Below the pieces are notes generated by a model. The model was not told the origin of the DNA, made no database searches, and worked only from the letters and a program-made list of their open reading frames with translations. A stretch of DNA of 64,000 nt from Myxococcales bacterium. GTDB taxonomy: Bacteria > Myxococcota_A > Bradymonadia > UBA7976 > UBA1532. This document shows positions 35,427 to 43,993 of the stretch, piece by piece. The DNA lies in contig JACKDL010000014.1 in assembly GCA_020633555.1 (NCBI GenBank), forward strand, positions 62,001-126,000, given 5' to 3'. The position numbers and the translations under genes were made by a program. Within the stretch, counting starts at the first letter, position 1. Every line of letters begins with the position of its first letter.

Positions 35427-36532
35427 GGCGTGGGCCCCTGGCCGCCGGGCTCAGTGCCGGGCAGGACGACCTCCACCGGCATGCCGGGGCGCAGGGCGCC
35501 GTCGGCGTTCGCCAGCCGCACGTCCACCGGGTACACCAGCCGGTCGCGATCGCTGCGGGTCTGCACGTTGCGCGGGGTGAAGGCGGCCTCGGCGCCCACG
35601 CGGGTCACCGTGCCCGCCCAGGCACGGTCGGGCCACGCGTCGGCCTTCACCTGCACGGGGGCGCCGGGCTTCGCCGCGGCCAGCTCGGCGTTGGGCAGGA
35701 AGAAGGTGGCCGTCACCTCGCGGGCGTCCACCAGGGTCAGCAACGCCAGACCCGGGCGGGCCAGCTCGCCCGGCTCGGCGGCGCGGATCTGCACCACGGC
35801 GTCGGTGGGGGCCTTCAGCGTGCACTCGGCCACCAGGGCCTGGGCCCGGGTGAGCGCAGCGCGGGCCCGGGCGCCATCCTGGGCCACGGCCTGCAGCTTC
35901 GCCTTCGCGGCGTGGACCTGCCCCTGGGCGGCCTGCGCCTGGGCCTCGGCGGCCCCGAGCTGGGCGCGGGCGCCGGCCACCTGGGCCTCGCGGGCCCGGC
36001 GCTCGGCGGCCAGCACATCCACGGTGCTGCGGGCCTCGTCCAGCTTCAGCTCGGTGGCCTGCCCGCCCCGTTGCAGGGTCTCGACCCGGCGGGCGGTTCG
36101 CTGGGCCACCTGGGCCTTGGCGCGCACGCCCCGGGCCCCGGCCTGGGCGCCCCGCTCGGCGGCCTTGGCGCCGGCGATGCCCGCGTGGGCGGCCTGGGCC
36201 GCGGCCTCGGCGGCCTCCACCTGGGCCTGCGCCGCCGCCAGGCCGGCCTCGGCGGCGGCCACGGCGGCGGTGGCCTCGGCCTCGGCGGCGCGGGGCTCGG
36301 TGCAGTCCAGCTCCACCAGCGCCTGGCCCGCCTTCACGGCGTCGCCCTCGCGGACGTGGATGGCGGTGATGCGGGCGCCCAGCCGCGGCACCACCGCCAC
36401 GGTGGTGCCCTCGATGACGCCGCTGCCGCCGGCGGGCGCCGTCTCGGTGGCCCGCTGGCGGGCGAGCTGGGTGTAGAGCAGGCCGCCCAGGCCCCCGGCC
36501 AGGATCAGCAGCGCGAGGATGAACTTCTTCAC
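35423..36532 (-). CDS. HlyD-family membrane fusion protein
   Basis: 369 residues. One N-terminal membrane anchor (FILALLILAGGLGGLLY), a lipoyl/barrel-sandwich half near 45-75 (VVPRLGARITAIHVREGDAVKAGQ), a long Ala-rich coiled-coil hairpin at about 80-230, then the second half of the sandwich and beta-barrel (LKAPTDAVVQIRAAEPGELARPG, LRPGMPVEVVLPG). It bridges the inner-membrane ABC complex to the TolC-like channel. Overlaps both neighbours by four bases. Confidence 0.94.
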   Translation of the reverse strand: MKKFILALLILAGGLGGLLYTQLARQRATETAPAGGSGVIEGTTVAVVPRLGARITAIHVREGDAVKAGQALVELDCTEPRAAEAEATAAVAAAEAGLAAAQAQVEAAEAAAQAAHAGIAGAKAAERGAQAGARGVRAKAQVAQRTARRVETLQRGGQATELKLDEARSTVDVLAAERRAREAQVAGARAQLGAAEAQAQAAQGQVHAAKAKLQAVAQDGARARAALTRAQALVAECTLKAPTDAVVQIRAAEPGELARPGLALLTLVDAREVTATFFLPNAELAAAKPGAPVQVKADAWPDRAWAGTVTRVGAEAAFTPRNVQTRSDRDRLVYPVDVRLANADGALRPGMPVEVVLPGTEPGGQGPTP

Positions 36533-37830
36533 TTTTCAACCCTTTGCGAGATGCCATCGGCCTTCAGGCGGTCGGCCTGGGCGCGGGCGGCGTCGAAGCG
36601 GGCCCGGGCCACGGCCACCCGCGCGCCGTCCAGGCGGTCGCGGGCGCGCTCCAGGTCCAAGGCGGTGGCGGCGCCCGCGTCGCGGGCCGCCTGGGCAGCG
36701 GTGAGCCAGGTCTGGGCGGCGTCCACCCGAGCCTGCGCGGTGTGGAGCTGGGCCTGGGCTGCGGCGGTCCGGGTGTCGGCCTCGGCGCGGGCCCGGGCGG
36801 CCCCCTCGTCGGCGGCGTCGGCCGCGGCGCGCAGCGCCTGGGCCTCGGCCTCGAGCTGGCGCAGGTGCCGGCGGCGCTGGTCGCCGTCGAACAGGGGCCA
36901 GGTGAGCCGGGCGCCGGCCTGCCAGGTGAACCCTGGCTCGGTCTCGACGAAGGTGCGCGGATCGGCCACACCCGCCGAGCCCATCAGGTCCAAGGTGGGC
37001 CAGAAGCTGCGGTCCACCGCCTGGGCCTCGGCGGCCTTGGCGGCGGCGCCGGCGCGGGCCTTCAGGGCGTCGGGGGCCGCGCCGGGGGTGCCGGGGGCGG
37101 CGGCGGCCAACGCCTCCAGGCCGTCATCCAGGGTCAGCGGGGCGTCGGCGGGCAGGCCCAGCAGCAGCCGCAGCGTGGCGTGGGCCTGGGCCACCCCGGC
37201 CTGGCCGTCGGCGAGCTGGGCCTGGCGCTCGGCCAGCCGGCTCTGGGCGGCGGCCACGTCCACCGGGGCGCCCAGGCCGGCCGCCACCCGGGCCTGGGCG
37301 TCGGCCACGTCCTTCTGGGCGGTCTGCGCCGCCTGAACGCTCACGCGCACCACGTCCTGGAAGAACGCCGCCGCCGCGTAGCTCTGGCGCACGGCCCAGC
37401 CCAGCTCCACGGCCCGCGCGGCGGCGTCGGCCCGGCTGGCGGCGACGCCCGCCTCGGCCGCGTCCGCCATGGCCGCCCGCTCACCGAAGTCCAGCGCCCG
37501 CCAAGCCACCTCCAGGGTGCCCGACGCCGTGTAGCGCTGGCCGATCTCGCGCTCGATGGCCAGCGGCGCGCTGGCGCCCGGCGGGGTGAGCCCGGTGTCG
37601 ATGGTGAGGGTGGGGATGGGGCCGCGGATCACGGCCTGCCCCACGGCGCTCACCCGGGGCAGCCAGGCCGAGCCCACCCGGTCGGCGCGGGCCTCGGCCG
37701 CGGCCACGCCGTGCTGCGCCGCCGCGGTGGCCGGGTGCCGGGCCAGGGCCCGCGCGACGGCCTCGTCCACGGTCAGCCCCCAGCCGGGGGCCGGCAGCAG
37801 CGCGATGCTGAGGATCCAGACCCAGCGCAT
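36529..37830 (-). CDS. TolC-family outer-membrane efflux protein
   Basis: 433 residues. Signal peptide ending about PGWG, then the long Ala-rich helices and four-strand pattern of the outer-membrane efflux protein family (two repeats beginning TVDEAVARALARHPAT and, in the second half, TLDLMGSAGVADP). First gene of a six-gene exporter operon. ATG 37830 is preferred because GGAGG lies five bases upstream; GTG 37836 is an alternative. Confidence 0.93.
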   Translation of the reverse strand: MRWVWILSIALLPAPGWGLTVDEAVARALARHPATAAAQHGVAAAEARADRVGSAWLPRVSAVGQAVIRGPIPTLTIDTGLTPPGASAPLAIEREIGQRYTASGTLEVAWRALDFGERAAMADAAEAGVAASRADAAARAVELGWAVRQSYAAAAFFQDVVRVSVQAAQTAQKDVADAQARVAAGLGAPVDVAAAQSRLAERQAQLADGQAGVAQAHATLRLLLGLPADAPLTLDDGLEALAAAAPGTPGAAPDALKARAGAAAKAAEAQAVDRSFWPTLDLMGSAGVADPRTFVETEPGFTWQAGARLTWPLFDGDQRRRHLRQLEAEAQALRAAADAADEGAARARAEADTRTAAAQAQLHTAQARVDAAQTWLTAAQAARDAGAATALDLERARDRLDGARVAVARARFDAARAQADRLKADGISQRVEK

Positions 37831-37913
37831 GATCACCTCCAGTCACGGGAGCCCTTGAGCAACCGCCGTGCCGAAGGCTCTGGGCCGTGTTCTGGGGGGC
37901 GCGGGCGGCCCGG

Positions 37914-37940
37914 CTGTCAGGGCGCCCGACAGGGGGTGTC
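37914..37940. promoter_or_regulatory. Overlapping dyads with TGTC/GACA half-sites
   Basis: CTGTCaGGGCGCCCgACAG (37914-37932) is a near-perfect 19-base palindrome, and GACA-GGGGG-TGTC (37928-37940) is a second dyad sharing its right half. They lie between the exporter operon and the divergent small gene, 53-79 bases upstream of the latter, and look like a repressor-binding region. Confidence 0.45.
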
Positions 37941-37992
37941 GGATTTCTTTGCAGTGGGTGCGAGGGCAGGAGGCTTCGGCTATCATGCCGGC

Positions 37993-38196
37993 ATGCATGA
38001 TCCGTCCCCCGAAGGCTGCGCCCGGCGGTTCGAGTTGGTCTTCGACCTCGCCGAGGCGGGCATCTTGATGATGCGAGAGAACCTGGCGCGGCGGTTCCCC
38101 GCTGACACGGCCGAGGCACGCGAAGCACGGCTCCGCGACTGGCTGGCGCAACCCCACGACGAGCGCATCTTCCGCGAGCGGCCGGTGCCGCGGTGA
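37993..38196 (+). CDS. Small protein partnering a nucleotidyltransferase
   Basis: 67 residues, soluble and helical, with LMMRENLARRFPADTAEAREARLRDWL at its core. Short proteins of this shape commonly precede AbiEii-like nucleotidyltransferase genes, which suggests a toxin-antitoxin-like or guide role. ATG 37993 is not preceded by a nearby ribosome site; a TATCAT box at 37981-37986 would place a transcription start almost at the ATG, so the message may be leaderless. The stop overlaps the next start (GTGA). Confidence 0.72.
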   Translation: MHDPSPEGCARRFELVFDLAEAGILMMRENLARRFPADTAEAREARLRDWLAQPHDERIFRERPVPR

Positions 38197-38798
38197 ACCC
38201 GCTCAAGGTGCTGTTCCACCGGGTCCGACCGGCGTTGGAGCAGCAGGGCGTCGCGTGGGCCGTCGCCGGCGGGTTTGCGGTGGGCGTGCGCAGCCAGCCG
38301 CGCTTCACCAACGACCTCGATCTGGTGGTGGCGGTGCCCGGGGACGTCGAGGCGGACGCGCTGGTCTGGGCCCTGCGCCGTCAGGGGTTGACCGCGTTTG
38401 CGCTGCTCGAACACCAGGCCAGCGGCCGCCTGGCGACGGCGCGACTTCGGGCCACCGACGGCGTCGTGGTCGATGTGATCTTCGCGAGCACCGGGCTGGA
38501 GGCCGAACTGGTCCGCGACGCGACGCTGCTGACGGTGCTGGGCCAGCCGAACGTCCCGGTGGTGCGGCTGGGTCACCTGATCGCGATGAAGCTGCTGAGC
38601 GAGTCCGATCGCCGGCTCAAGGATCGCGTCGACCTCCAGACCTTGTTCGGGTTCTGCGACGCGACCGAGCTCCGGCGGGCCGCCGAGGGGGTCGCGCTCA
38701 TCACGCTGCGCAATGGCCACCGCGGCAAGGACCTGCCCGCGCTCCTGCGCCAGTGGACCCAGCAAGAGCGCCCGGATCTCCTCGAACACCTGCCCTGA
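38193..38798 (+). CDS. Nucleotidyltransferase-fold protein (AbiEii/MenT-like)
   Basis: 201 residues. The nucleotidyltransferase signature is visible: AGGFAVGVR near 25-33 followed by TNDLDLVV with the metal-binding Asp pair, then a third acidic position in GVVVDVIFA. A helical C-terminal part contains SESDRRLKDRVDLQTLF. Such enzymes in AbiE and MenT toxin-antitoxin systems add nucleotides to tRNA; cognate activity here is inferred. Start GTG overlaps the small upstream gene by four bases, so they form a two-gene unit. Confidence 0.82.
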   Translation: MNPLKVLFHRVRPALEQQGVAWAVAGGFAVGVRSQPRFTNDLDLVVAVPGDVEADALVWALRRQGLTAFALLEHQASGRLATARLRATDGVVVDVIFASTGLEAELVRDATLLTVLGQPNVPVVRLGHLIAMKLLSESDRRLKDRVDLQTLFGFCDATELRRAAEGVALITLRNGHRGKDLPALLRQWTQQERPDLLEHLP

Positions 38799-38828
38799 GG
38801 GTTGGCCGGCCCATTGCAAGGAGCGTTG

Positions 38829-40181
38829 GTGACCGGACGACCCGAGGACCCCGCCATGTCGGCCCCCGCCATGTCGGCCCCCGCCCTGCGCGCCCAGGTG
38901 AGCGCGGCCCTGCTGCACGCCCTGGAGGGGGTGGGGCGATGGGTGCTGCGGCTGCGGCTGCTGGCCGGGCTGGTGCTGATCCCCAGCCTGATCGCGGGGT
39001 TGGCGCTCACGGGGGATCACGGGTGGCGCACCGGGCTGCTGGCCGCGGTGGAGGCGGTGGTGCTGGGCACGGCGGCCTGGGACGTGCGCCACCCGGGGCC
39101 GGTGACGCCCCGGCGCATCACCGCCTATGCCGGGCTGGTGCTGCTGCTGCACACGGCGATCATCGCCACCACGGGCGGCGTGGAGAGCCCCGTGCTGCCG
39201 GTCTACATCCCCGTGACGGTGATGCTGAGCGTGGCGGTGGGCCAGGGGCGCACGTACCTGGTGAACCTGGCCGTGCTGACGGCCCTGGTGGGGATCTTCT
39301 GGGCGGCCCGCCTGCTGGGGCTGGCCATCGAGGTGCCGGCCTTGTTCCGCTCGGGGCCGCCGGCGCCGCTGGATCCGCTGGGGCTGGGGCTCACGGCGGG
39401 GCTGGTGGTGGCCTTCATGGCCGTGGGCGGCGCCCTGGGGCTGAAGCTGCGCAGCAGCCTGGACGCGGCGGCGCTGGAGGTGTCGCGGGCCCGGGCCGAG
39501 ACGCTGGCCGCCGTGCAGGCGCAGAACCGCGAGCTGGCCACCCTGTCGGGGGCGCTGGCCCATGAGCTGAAGAACCCGCTGGCGGCCATCCAGAGCCTGT
39601 CGGGGTTGGTGGCGCGCAAGCTGCCGGCCGACAGCCGCGAGGCCGAGCAGATGGGCGTGCTGATGGGCGAGGTGAAGCGCCTGGGCGGCATCCTGGACGA
39701 GTTCCTGAACCTGTCGCGGCCCGCCGACGGGCTGAACGCCAGCGCCCAGGATCCCGCGGCGCTGGTGCAGGACGTGGCCCGGCTGTACGCCGCAACCAGC
39801 CGCGAGCGGGCGGTGGATCTGCAGGTGGACTGCGCCCCCTGCGGGGCCGTGCGCTGCGACCCCCGCAAGGTGCGCCAGGTGCTCATCAACCTGGTGGAGA
39901 ACGCGCTGCAGCACAGCCCGGCGGGCGGCACGGTGGTGCTGGCCCTGGCCGAGCGGGCGGGGGCCGCCGTGTTCACCGTGCGCGACCTGGGGCCCGGCCC
40001 CAGCGCCCAGGCCGCCGAGCGGGCCTTCGAGGCCGGCTTCACCACCCGCCCCGAGGGCACCGGCCTGGGCCTGACCGTGGCCCGCGCCATCGCCCACCAG
40101 CATGGGGGCGAGCTGCGCCTCACCGCCGCCGCGCCCGGCGCCCTGGCCACCCTCACCCTGCCCCTGGAGCCCCCCGCATGA
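38829..40181 (+). CDS. Membrane sensor histidine kinase
   Basis: 450 residues. Five or six membrane helices (about 40-205), a short coiled segment, then the HisKA box with the phospho-accepting His at about 245 (GALAHELKNPLAAI). The HATPase core follows with N-box QVLINLVENALQHS and G-boxes VRDLGPGPS and GTGLGLTVARAIAHQHGG. The lack of a periplasmic loop suggests it senses within the membrane or cytosol. GTG 38829 has AAGGAG five bases upstream. It overlaps its response regulator gene by four bases. Confidence 0.93.
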   Translation: MTGRPEDPAMSAPAMSAPALRAQVSAALLHALEGVGRWVLRLRLLAGLVLIPSLIAGLALTGDHGWRTGLLAAVEAVVLGTAAWDVRHPGPVTPRRITAYAGLVLLLHTAIIATTGGVESPVLPVYIPVTVMLSVAVGQGRTYLVNLAVLTALVGIFWAARLLGLAIEVPALFRSGPPAPLDPLGLGLTAGLVVAFMAVGGALGLKLRSSLDAAALEVSRARAETLAAVQAQNRELATLSGALAHELKNPLAAIQSLSGLVARKLPADSREAEQMGVLMGEVKRLGGILDEFLNLSRPADGLNASAQDPAALVQDVARLYAATSRERAVDLQVDCAPCGAVRCDPRKVRQVLINLVENALQHSPAGGTVVLALAERAGAAVFTVRDLGPGPSAQAAERAFEAGFTTRPEGTGLGLTVARAIAHQHGGELRLTAAAPGALATLTLPLEPPA

Positions 40182-41488
40182 CCCCCCGGATCCTGGTGGT
40201 GGATGACGAGCCCGCCCTGCGCTACTCGCTGCGCGCCCTGTTCGAGGAGGAGGGCTGGGCGGTGGACGACGCCGCCGACGGCCAGGCCGCCCTGGACCGC
40301 CTGCGCGACGGCGGCATCGACCTGGTGGTGAGCGACCTGCGCATGCCGGGCGTGGACGGCCTGGGCCTGCTGGATCAGGTGGTGGCGGCAGGCGGGCCGA
40401 AGGTGATCCTGCTCACCGCCCACGGCGACGAGCGCACGGCGGTAGACGCCATGAAGCGCGGGGCCGCCGACTACTTTGCAAAGCCCTTCGACAACGACGA
40501 GGTGGTGCGCGGCGTGCGCCGCCACCTCGAGGCCGCGCGCCTGCGCGACGAGAACGCCCGGCTGCGGGCCGAACTGGCCCTGTCGCGGCTGATGGTGTTC
40601 GAGTCCGACGCCCTGCGCCGGGTGGCCGAGCGGGTGGAGCGGGCGGGCAAGCGCGACCTGAACGTGCTGATCACCGGCGAGAGCGGCACGGGCAAGGAGC
40701 TGGTGGCGCGGGCGCTGGTGAAGGCCAGCCCGCGGGCGAACAAGCCCTACGTGCGCTTCAACTGCGCGGCGCTGGCGCCCAGCCTGGCCGAGGCCGAGCT
40801 GTTCGGCCACGCCCGCGGGGCCTTCACCGGGGCGCAGGGCGAGCGACGGGGCCTGTTCCGCGAGGCCGACGGGGGCACGCTGCTGCTCGACGAGATCGGC
40901 GAGCTGGACGCCCGGGTGCAGGGCGCCCTGCTGCGGGTGCTGCAAGAGGGCGAGGTGCGGCCGGTGGGCGCCGACCGGCCGGTGACCGTGGACGTGCGGG
41001 TGCTGGCGGCCACCCACCGCGATCTGAAGGCCGAGGTGGAGGCGGGGCGCTTCCGCGAGGATCTGTTCTACCGGCTGCACGTGGTGCGCATCGAGGTGCC
41101 GCCGCTGCGGGAGCGCCCCGAGGACATCGCGCCGCTGGCCGAACACTTCGCCCGCCGCGCGGGGGCGGCCTTCGGGCTGCCCGACGTGCGCCTGAGCCCC
41201 CGGCTGCTGCGCCGCCTGCAGGCCGATCCCTGGCCGGGCAACGTGCGGGCGCTGGAGCACGCCATCGAGGCCCGCGTGGCCCTGGCGGACGGCCCGCTCA
41301 TCGACGACGACGAGGGCCCCGTGGCCGCCGAGCCGCTGGGGCTGAAGGCGCGGGTGGCCGCCTTCGAGAAGCGCCTCATCGCCGAGGCCCTGACCCGCGA
41401 GGGGGGCAACCAGAGCGCCACCGCCCGGGCGCTGGACATCAGCCGGGTCACGCTGCTGGACAAGCTGGCGAAGTACGGTCTGCGCTGA
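40178..41488 (+). CDS. Sigma-54-dependent response regulator (NtrC/AtoC type)
   Basis: 436 residues. Receiver domain with phospho-accepting Asp53 (VVSDLRMPG), central AAA+ domain with Walker A GESGTGKE near 168-175, the sigma-54 contact loop GAFTGA at 214-219, Walker B LLLDEIGEL, and a Fis-type helix-turn-helix (GNQSATARALDISRVTLLDKL). It activates sigma-54 promoters after phosphorylation by the overlapping kinase gene. The target is unknown; the next gene, a lipoprotein hydrolase, is a candidate. Confidence 0.95.
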   Translation: MTPRILVVDDEPALRYSLRALFEEEGWAVDDAADGQAALDRLRDGGIDLVVSDLRMPGVDGLGLLDQVVAAGGPKVILLTAHGDERTAVDAMKRGAADYFAKPFDNDEVVRGVRRHLEAARLRDENARLRAELALSRLMVFESDALRRVAERVERAGKRDLNVLITGESGTGKELVARALVKASPRANKPYVRFNCAALAPSLAEAELFGHARGAFTGAQGERRGLFREADGGTLLLDEIGELDARVQGALLRVLQEGEVRPVGADRPVTVDVRVLAATHRDLKAEVEAGRFREDLFYRLHVVRIEVPPLRERPEDIAPLAEHFARRAGAAFGLPDVRLSPRLLRRLQADPWPGNVRALEHAIEARVALADGPLIDDDEGPVAAEPLGLKARVAAFEKRLIAEALTREGGNQSATARALDISRVTLLDKLAKYGLR

Positions 41489-41512
41489 CAACAGGTCACA
41501 GACCAACACCCT

Positions 41513-41526
41513 ATGCATTTTTGCAT
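41513..41526. promoter_or_regulatory. AT-rich dyad between regulator and hydrolase genes
   Basis: ATGCA-TTTT-TGCAT is a perfect inverted repeat in an otherwise GC-rich gap, 25 bases after the regulator stop and 96 bases before the hydrolase start. It may be an activator site for the hydrolase gene or a weak terminator. Confidence 0.4.
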
Positions 41527-41621
41527 GGACCGCGTACGACACTGGCCGAAGACGCTGCGGCGGCGCCGGCCTACCGTGTCTCCAGTCGCCCGATGGACGG
41601 GTGAGGACTGGAGATTCGAGA

Positions 41622-42824
41622 ATGAAAGCCATCACTTCCGCGATTTGCCTGCTCGCCCTGACCGCCGCCGGCTGTGACGACAGCGCGCCCGCCGAGACCG
41701 CCACCGAGACCGCCGCCCGGCACGCCGCCGCCGGCCCCCACGCGGTGGGCTACACGGTGCTCAGCCACGCCCGCGGCGACGCCCCCGCGCTGGCGGTGAA
41801 GGCCTGGTACCCCACCACCGCGGCCGCCGCCGACGTGGCCTACGACGCGGTGGTGAAGCTGCCCGGCTTCGGCGCGGATCCGGTGCCCTTCCTGGGGCAC
41901 GCCGCCCTGGACGGGGCCCCCGCCGTGGAGGGCGGCCCCTACCCGCTGGTGGTGCTGTCCCACGGCTTCGGCATGAACCCCGAGTGGTACCACCCGCTGG
42001 CCGAGCACCTGGCCTCGCACGGGCTGGTGGTGTTGGGCCCCGAGCACAGCGAGCATGACTGGGCCACCGACGTGGTGGCCGCCAGCGGCGCCCGGCCCCG
42101 CGAGGTGAGCCAGACCATCGACCTGGCCGAGGCGGGCGCGCTCGGGGGCGCCATCGACGCCGACCGGGTGGCCGTCATCGGCCACTCCTACGGGGGCTAC
42201 ACGGCGCTGGCGGCGGCGGGCGCAAGGGTGGAGCTGGGTCAGCTCGAGGCCCGCTGCGCCGACGAGAGTGATCCGTTCCTGGCGGGCTTCTTCTGCGCGC
42301 CGTTCATGGGCGCCGGCGAGGCCCTGGCCCAGGCGATGGGGCTGGAGGCGCCGCCCGAGGGCCTGTGGCCCGGGGTGGGCGATGCGCGCATCGACGCGGT
42401 GGTGCCCATCGCCGCCGACGCCTTCCTGTTCGGCGCCGAGGGGCTGGCCCACGTCACCGTGCCCACCCTGCTCATCGGCGGCACGGGCGACACCGCGGCG
42501 CCGTGGGACTGGGGCACGGGCATGGCCTTCGAGCACGTGGGCAGCGCCACCCGGGGGCTGGTGGCGCTGGAGGGCGCCGATCACTTCTTCATGACCACCC
42601 CCTGCGAGCGCATGCCCTGGATTGAGGCGCTGCCCGAGGCCTACCGCGGGATGTTCTGCAGCGATCCGGCGTGGGAGAAGCCGGCGGCGCTGGCCCTGAC
42701 GGCGCAGGTGACCACCAGCTTCCTCATGGAGACGCTGGTGGGCGAGCCCCAGGCGGCCGCGGCGCTGGACCCGGCCCTGTTCGCGGCGTGGGACGGGCTG
42801 AGCGTGACGTTCAGCCGCGACTGA
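41622..42824 (+). CDS. Lipoprotein alpha/beta hydrolase (PAF-acetylhydrolase-like)
   Basis: 400 residues. Lipobox TAAGC near residue 19. Alpha/beta hydrolase fold with oxyanion strand VVLSHGFGMNPEWYHPLAEHLASHG, nucleophile elbow GHSYGG (Ser), Asp in GGTGDTAAP and a late His in GADHFFMTTP. This layout and the long insertions fit secreted platelet-activating-factor acetylhydrolase or dienelactone-hydrolase-like lipases. ATG 41622 follows GGAG. It is directly downstream of a sigma-54 regulator and may be its target, though no clear sigma-54 promoter was found. Confidence 0.85.
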   Translation: MKAITSAICLLALTAAGCDDSAPAETATETAARHAAAGPHAVGYTVLSHARGDAPALAVKAWYPTTAAAADVAYDAVVKLPGFGADPVPFLGHAALDGAPAVEGGPYPLVVLSHGFGMNPEWYHPLAEHLASHGLVVLGPEHSEHDWATDVVAASGARPREVSQTIDLAEAGALGGAIDADRVAVIGHSYGGYTALAAAGARVELGQLEARCADESDPFLAGFFCAPFMGAGEALAQAMGLEAPPEGLWPGVGDARIDAVVPIAADAFLFGAEGLAHVTVPTLLIGGTGDTAAPWDWGTGMAFEHVGSATRGLVALEGADHFFMTTPCERMPWIEALPEAYRGMFCSDPAWEKPAALALTAQVTTSFLMETLVGEPQAAAALDPALFAAWDGLSVTFSRD

Positions 42825-42830
42825 GGGCGC

Positions 42831-43226
42831 TCACCCGCCCGGGCCTGCCCCCGCGGGCTGGGCCAGGTACGCCACGAGCGCCTGGGCGTCCTCGGCGCTG
42901 AACGGGTAGGCCGGCATCATCCCCGAGGGCGTCGACACCGCCTGGGGATCCACCAGGAACGTCCGCACCCACCCCGCCCCGCGCCGGGCCACCACCCCCT
43001 GCAGGGTGGGCCCGGGGCGCCCGCCGCTGCCGTCCAGGCTGTGGCAGGCCGAGCACCCCTTCGACTGCCACAGCGTGTGCCCCGCCCGGGCCTGAGCCGA
43101 CAGGGGGGCGGGCGGCGCTGCGAGGGCCGCGTCGGGCGCTGCGGGGCGCACGAGGCCCCACGCCAGGGTCCCGACGGTGGCCAGCGCGGCGGCGGCCGCG
43201 GTGAGCTCGGGGATGGACCAGCGCAC
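42831..43226 (-). CDS. Small membrane-anchored cytochrome c
   Basis: 131 residues. N-terminal hydrophobic anchor or uncleaved signal (about 8-25), a single CSACH haem motif near residue 60, and an axial Met in PSGMMPAYPFS. Class I mono-haem cytochrome c, periplasmic face. It lies 14 bases after the Fe-S repair gene on the same strand, so it may belong to the nitric-oxide response unit, possibly as an electron donor; that is inference. Confidence 0.9.
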   Translation of the reverse strand: MRWSIPELTAAAAALATVGTLAWGLVRPAAPDAALAAPPAPLSAQARAGHTLWQSKGCSACHSLDGSGGRPGPTLQGVVARRGAGWVRTFLVDPQAVSTPSGMMPAYPFSAEDAQALVAYLAQPAGAGPGG

Positions 43227-43240
43227 GGGGGCCTCCTTCG

Positions 43241-43912
43241 CTACTCGCCCGCCAGCGCGCGGGGGAACAGGGCGTTGTTCTCCAGGTGGATGTGCTGCAT
43301 CAGCTCGCCCTCGAAGGTCTTGAGCGCGCTGTAGAAGCCCCGCCAGGTGCCGCAGGCCTCTTCGGGCGGGGTGTGGTCGTCGGTGAGCGCGCGCAGCTCG
43401 GCGAGCAGCTCGCCCGCAGCGTCATGCTCCAGGTGCATCACATGCACGGGGCCGCCCGCCTGCGCGCCGCGCCCCGCCAGGATCAGCGGGAACAGGATCT
43501 GCTCCTCCTTCATCAGGTGCGGCAGCAGATCGGCCTCCAGGGCCAGCACCACGTCGCGCATGCGCGCCAGCCTGGGGTGCCGGTCGCCGTGCACGCGCAC
43601 CAGCTTCTCGGCCATGGCCTTCAGGCGATCCAGATCCGCCGGCATGGGCTGGTGGAAGCGGTCGACGAGGTGATCGATGAGAGCGGGCAGCGGCGCGCGG
43701 GCCCAGTGGGGCTGATCGCTCTGCACGGTGAGCGCGGCCTCGATGCGGGCCACCGTCTGGCGCACGTCCAGGCCCTTGTCGGTGCAGGCCTGGCCCAGGG
43801 TCTGGGCGCCGCCGCAGCAGAAGTCCAGGCCCAGGTCCCACAGGACGGGCACGGCGGTGGGGTGGGCGGAGGCCAGAGGGCCAAGGGCATCGGTGGGCTG
43901 GATCAGGGACAT
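43241..43912 (-). CDS. ytfE: Di-iron protein for repair of iron-sulfur clusters (RIC/ScdA/YtfE)
   Basis: 223 residues. N-terminal ScdA domain with LDFCCGG near residue 33, then a haemerythrin-like four-helix bundle supplying His/Glu ligands in HLMKEEQILFPL, HLEHDAAGE and HIHLENNALFPR. The protein repairs clusters damaged by nitric oxide or oxidants and can reduce NO. It is transcribed divergently from norR. A sigma-54 promoter and NorR-like sites lie in the shared gap, so NO-induced expression is expected. Confidence 0.93.
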   Translation of the reverse strand: MSLIQPTDALGPLASAHPTAVPVLWDLGLDFCCGGAQTLGQACTDKGLDVRQTVARIEAALTVQSDQPHWARAPLPALIDHLVDRFHQPMPADLDRLKAMAEKLVRVHGDRHPRLARMRDVVLALEADLLPHLMKEEQILFPLILAGRGAQAGGPVHVMHLEHDAAGELLAELRALTDDHTPPEEACGTWRGFYSALKTFEGELMQHIHLENNALFPRALAGE

Positions 43913-43946
43913 GCAGGACACTCCGTTGAGGGTGCCCGGCGCCATC

Positions 43947-43961
43947 GCAAGGGCCGTGCCC
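43947..43961 (-). promoter_or_regulatory. Sigma-54 promoter for ytfE
   Basis: On the minus strand GGGCACG-GCCC-TTGC matches the sigma-54 consensus TGGCACG-N4-TTGC at every fixed base except the first. The -24 GG and -12 GC are correctly spaced. The -12 end is 35 bases upstream of the ytfE start codon at 43912. Confidence 0.8.
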
Positions 43962-43993
43962 ACCGCAGGTGTTGGGCGTCGGCGGTCCGTCGT

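Noticed and set aside
38856..38885. 15-base direct repeat ATGTCGGCCCCCGCC at the start of the histidine kinase
   Set aside because: Only two copies, inside coding sequence, giving MSAPAMSAPA; a local duplication with no evident role.
41542..41560. Possible sigma-54 promoter TGGCCGAAGACGCTGC
   Set aside because: The distance between GG and GC is one base too long and the -24 block lacks CAC; not a credible match.
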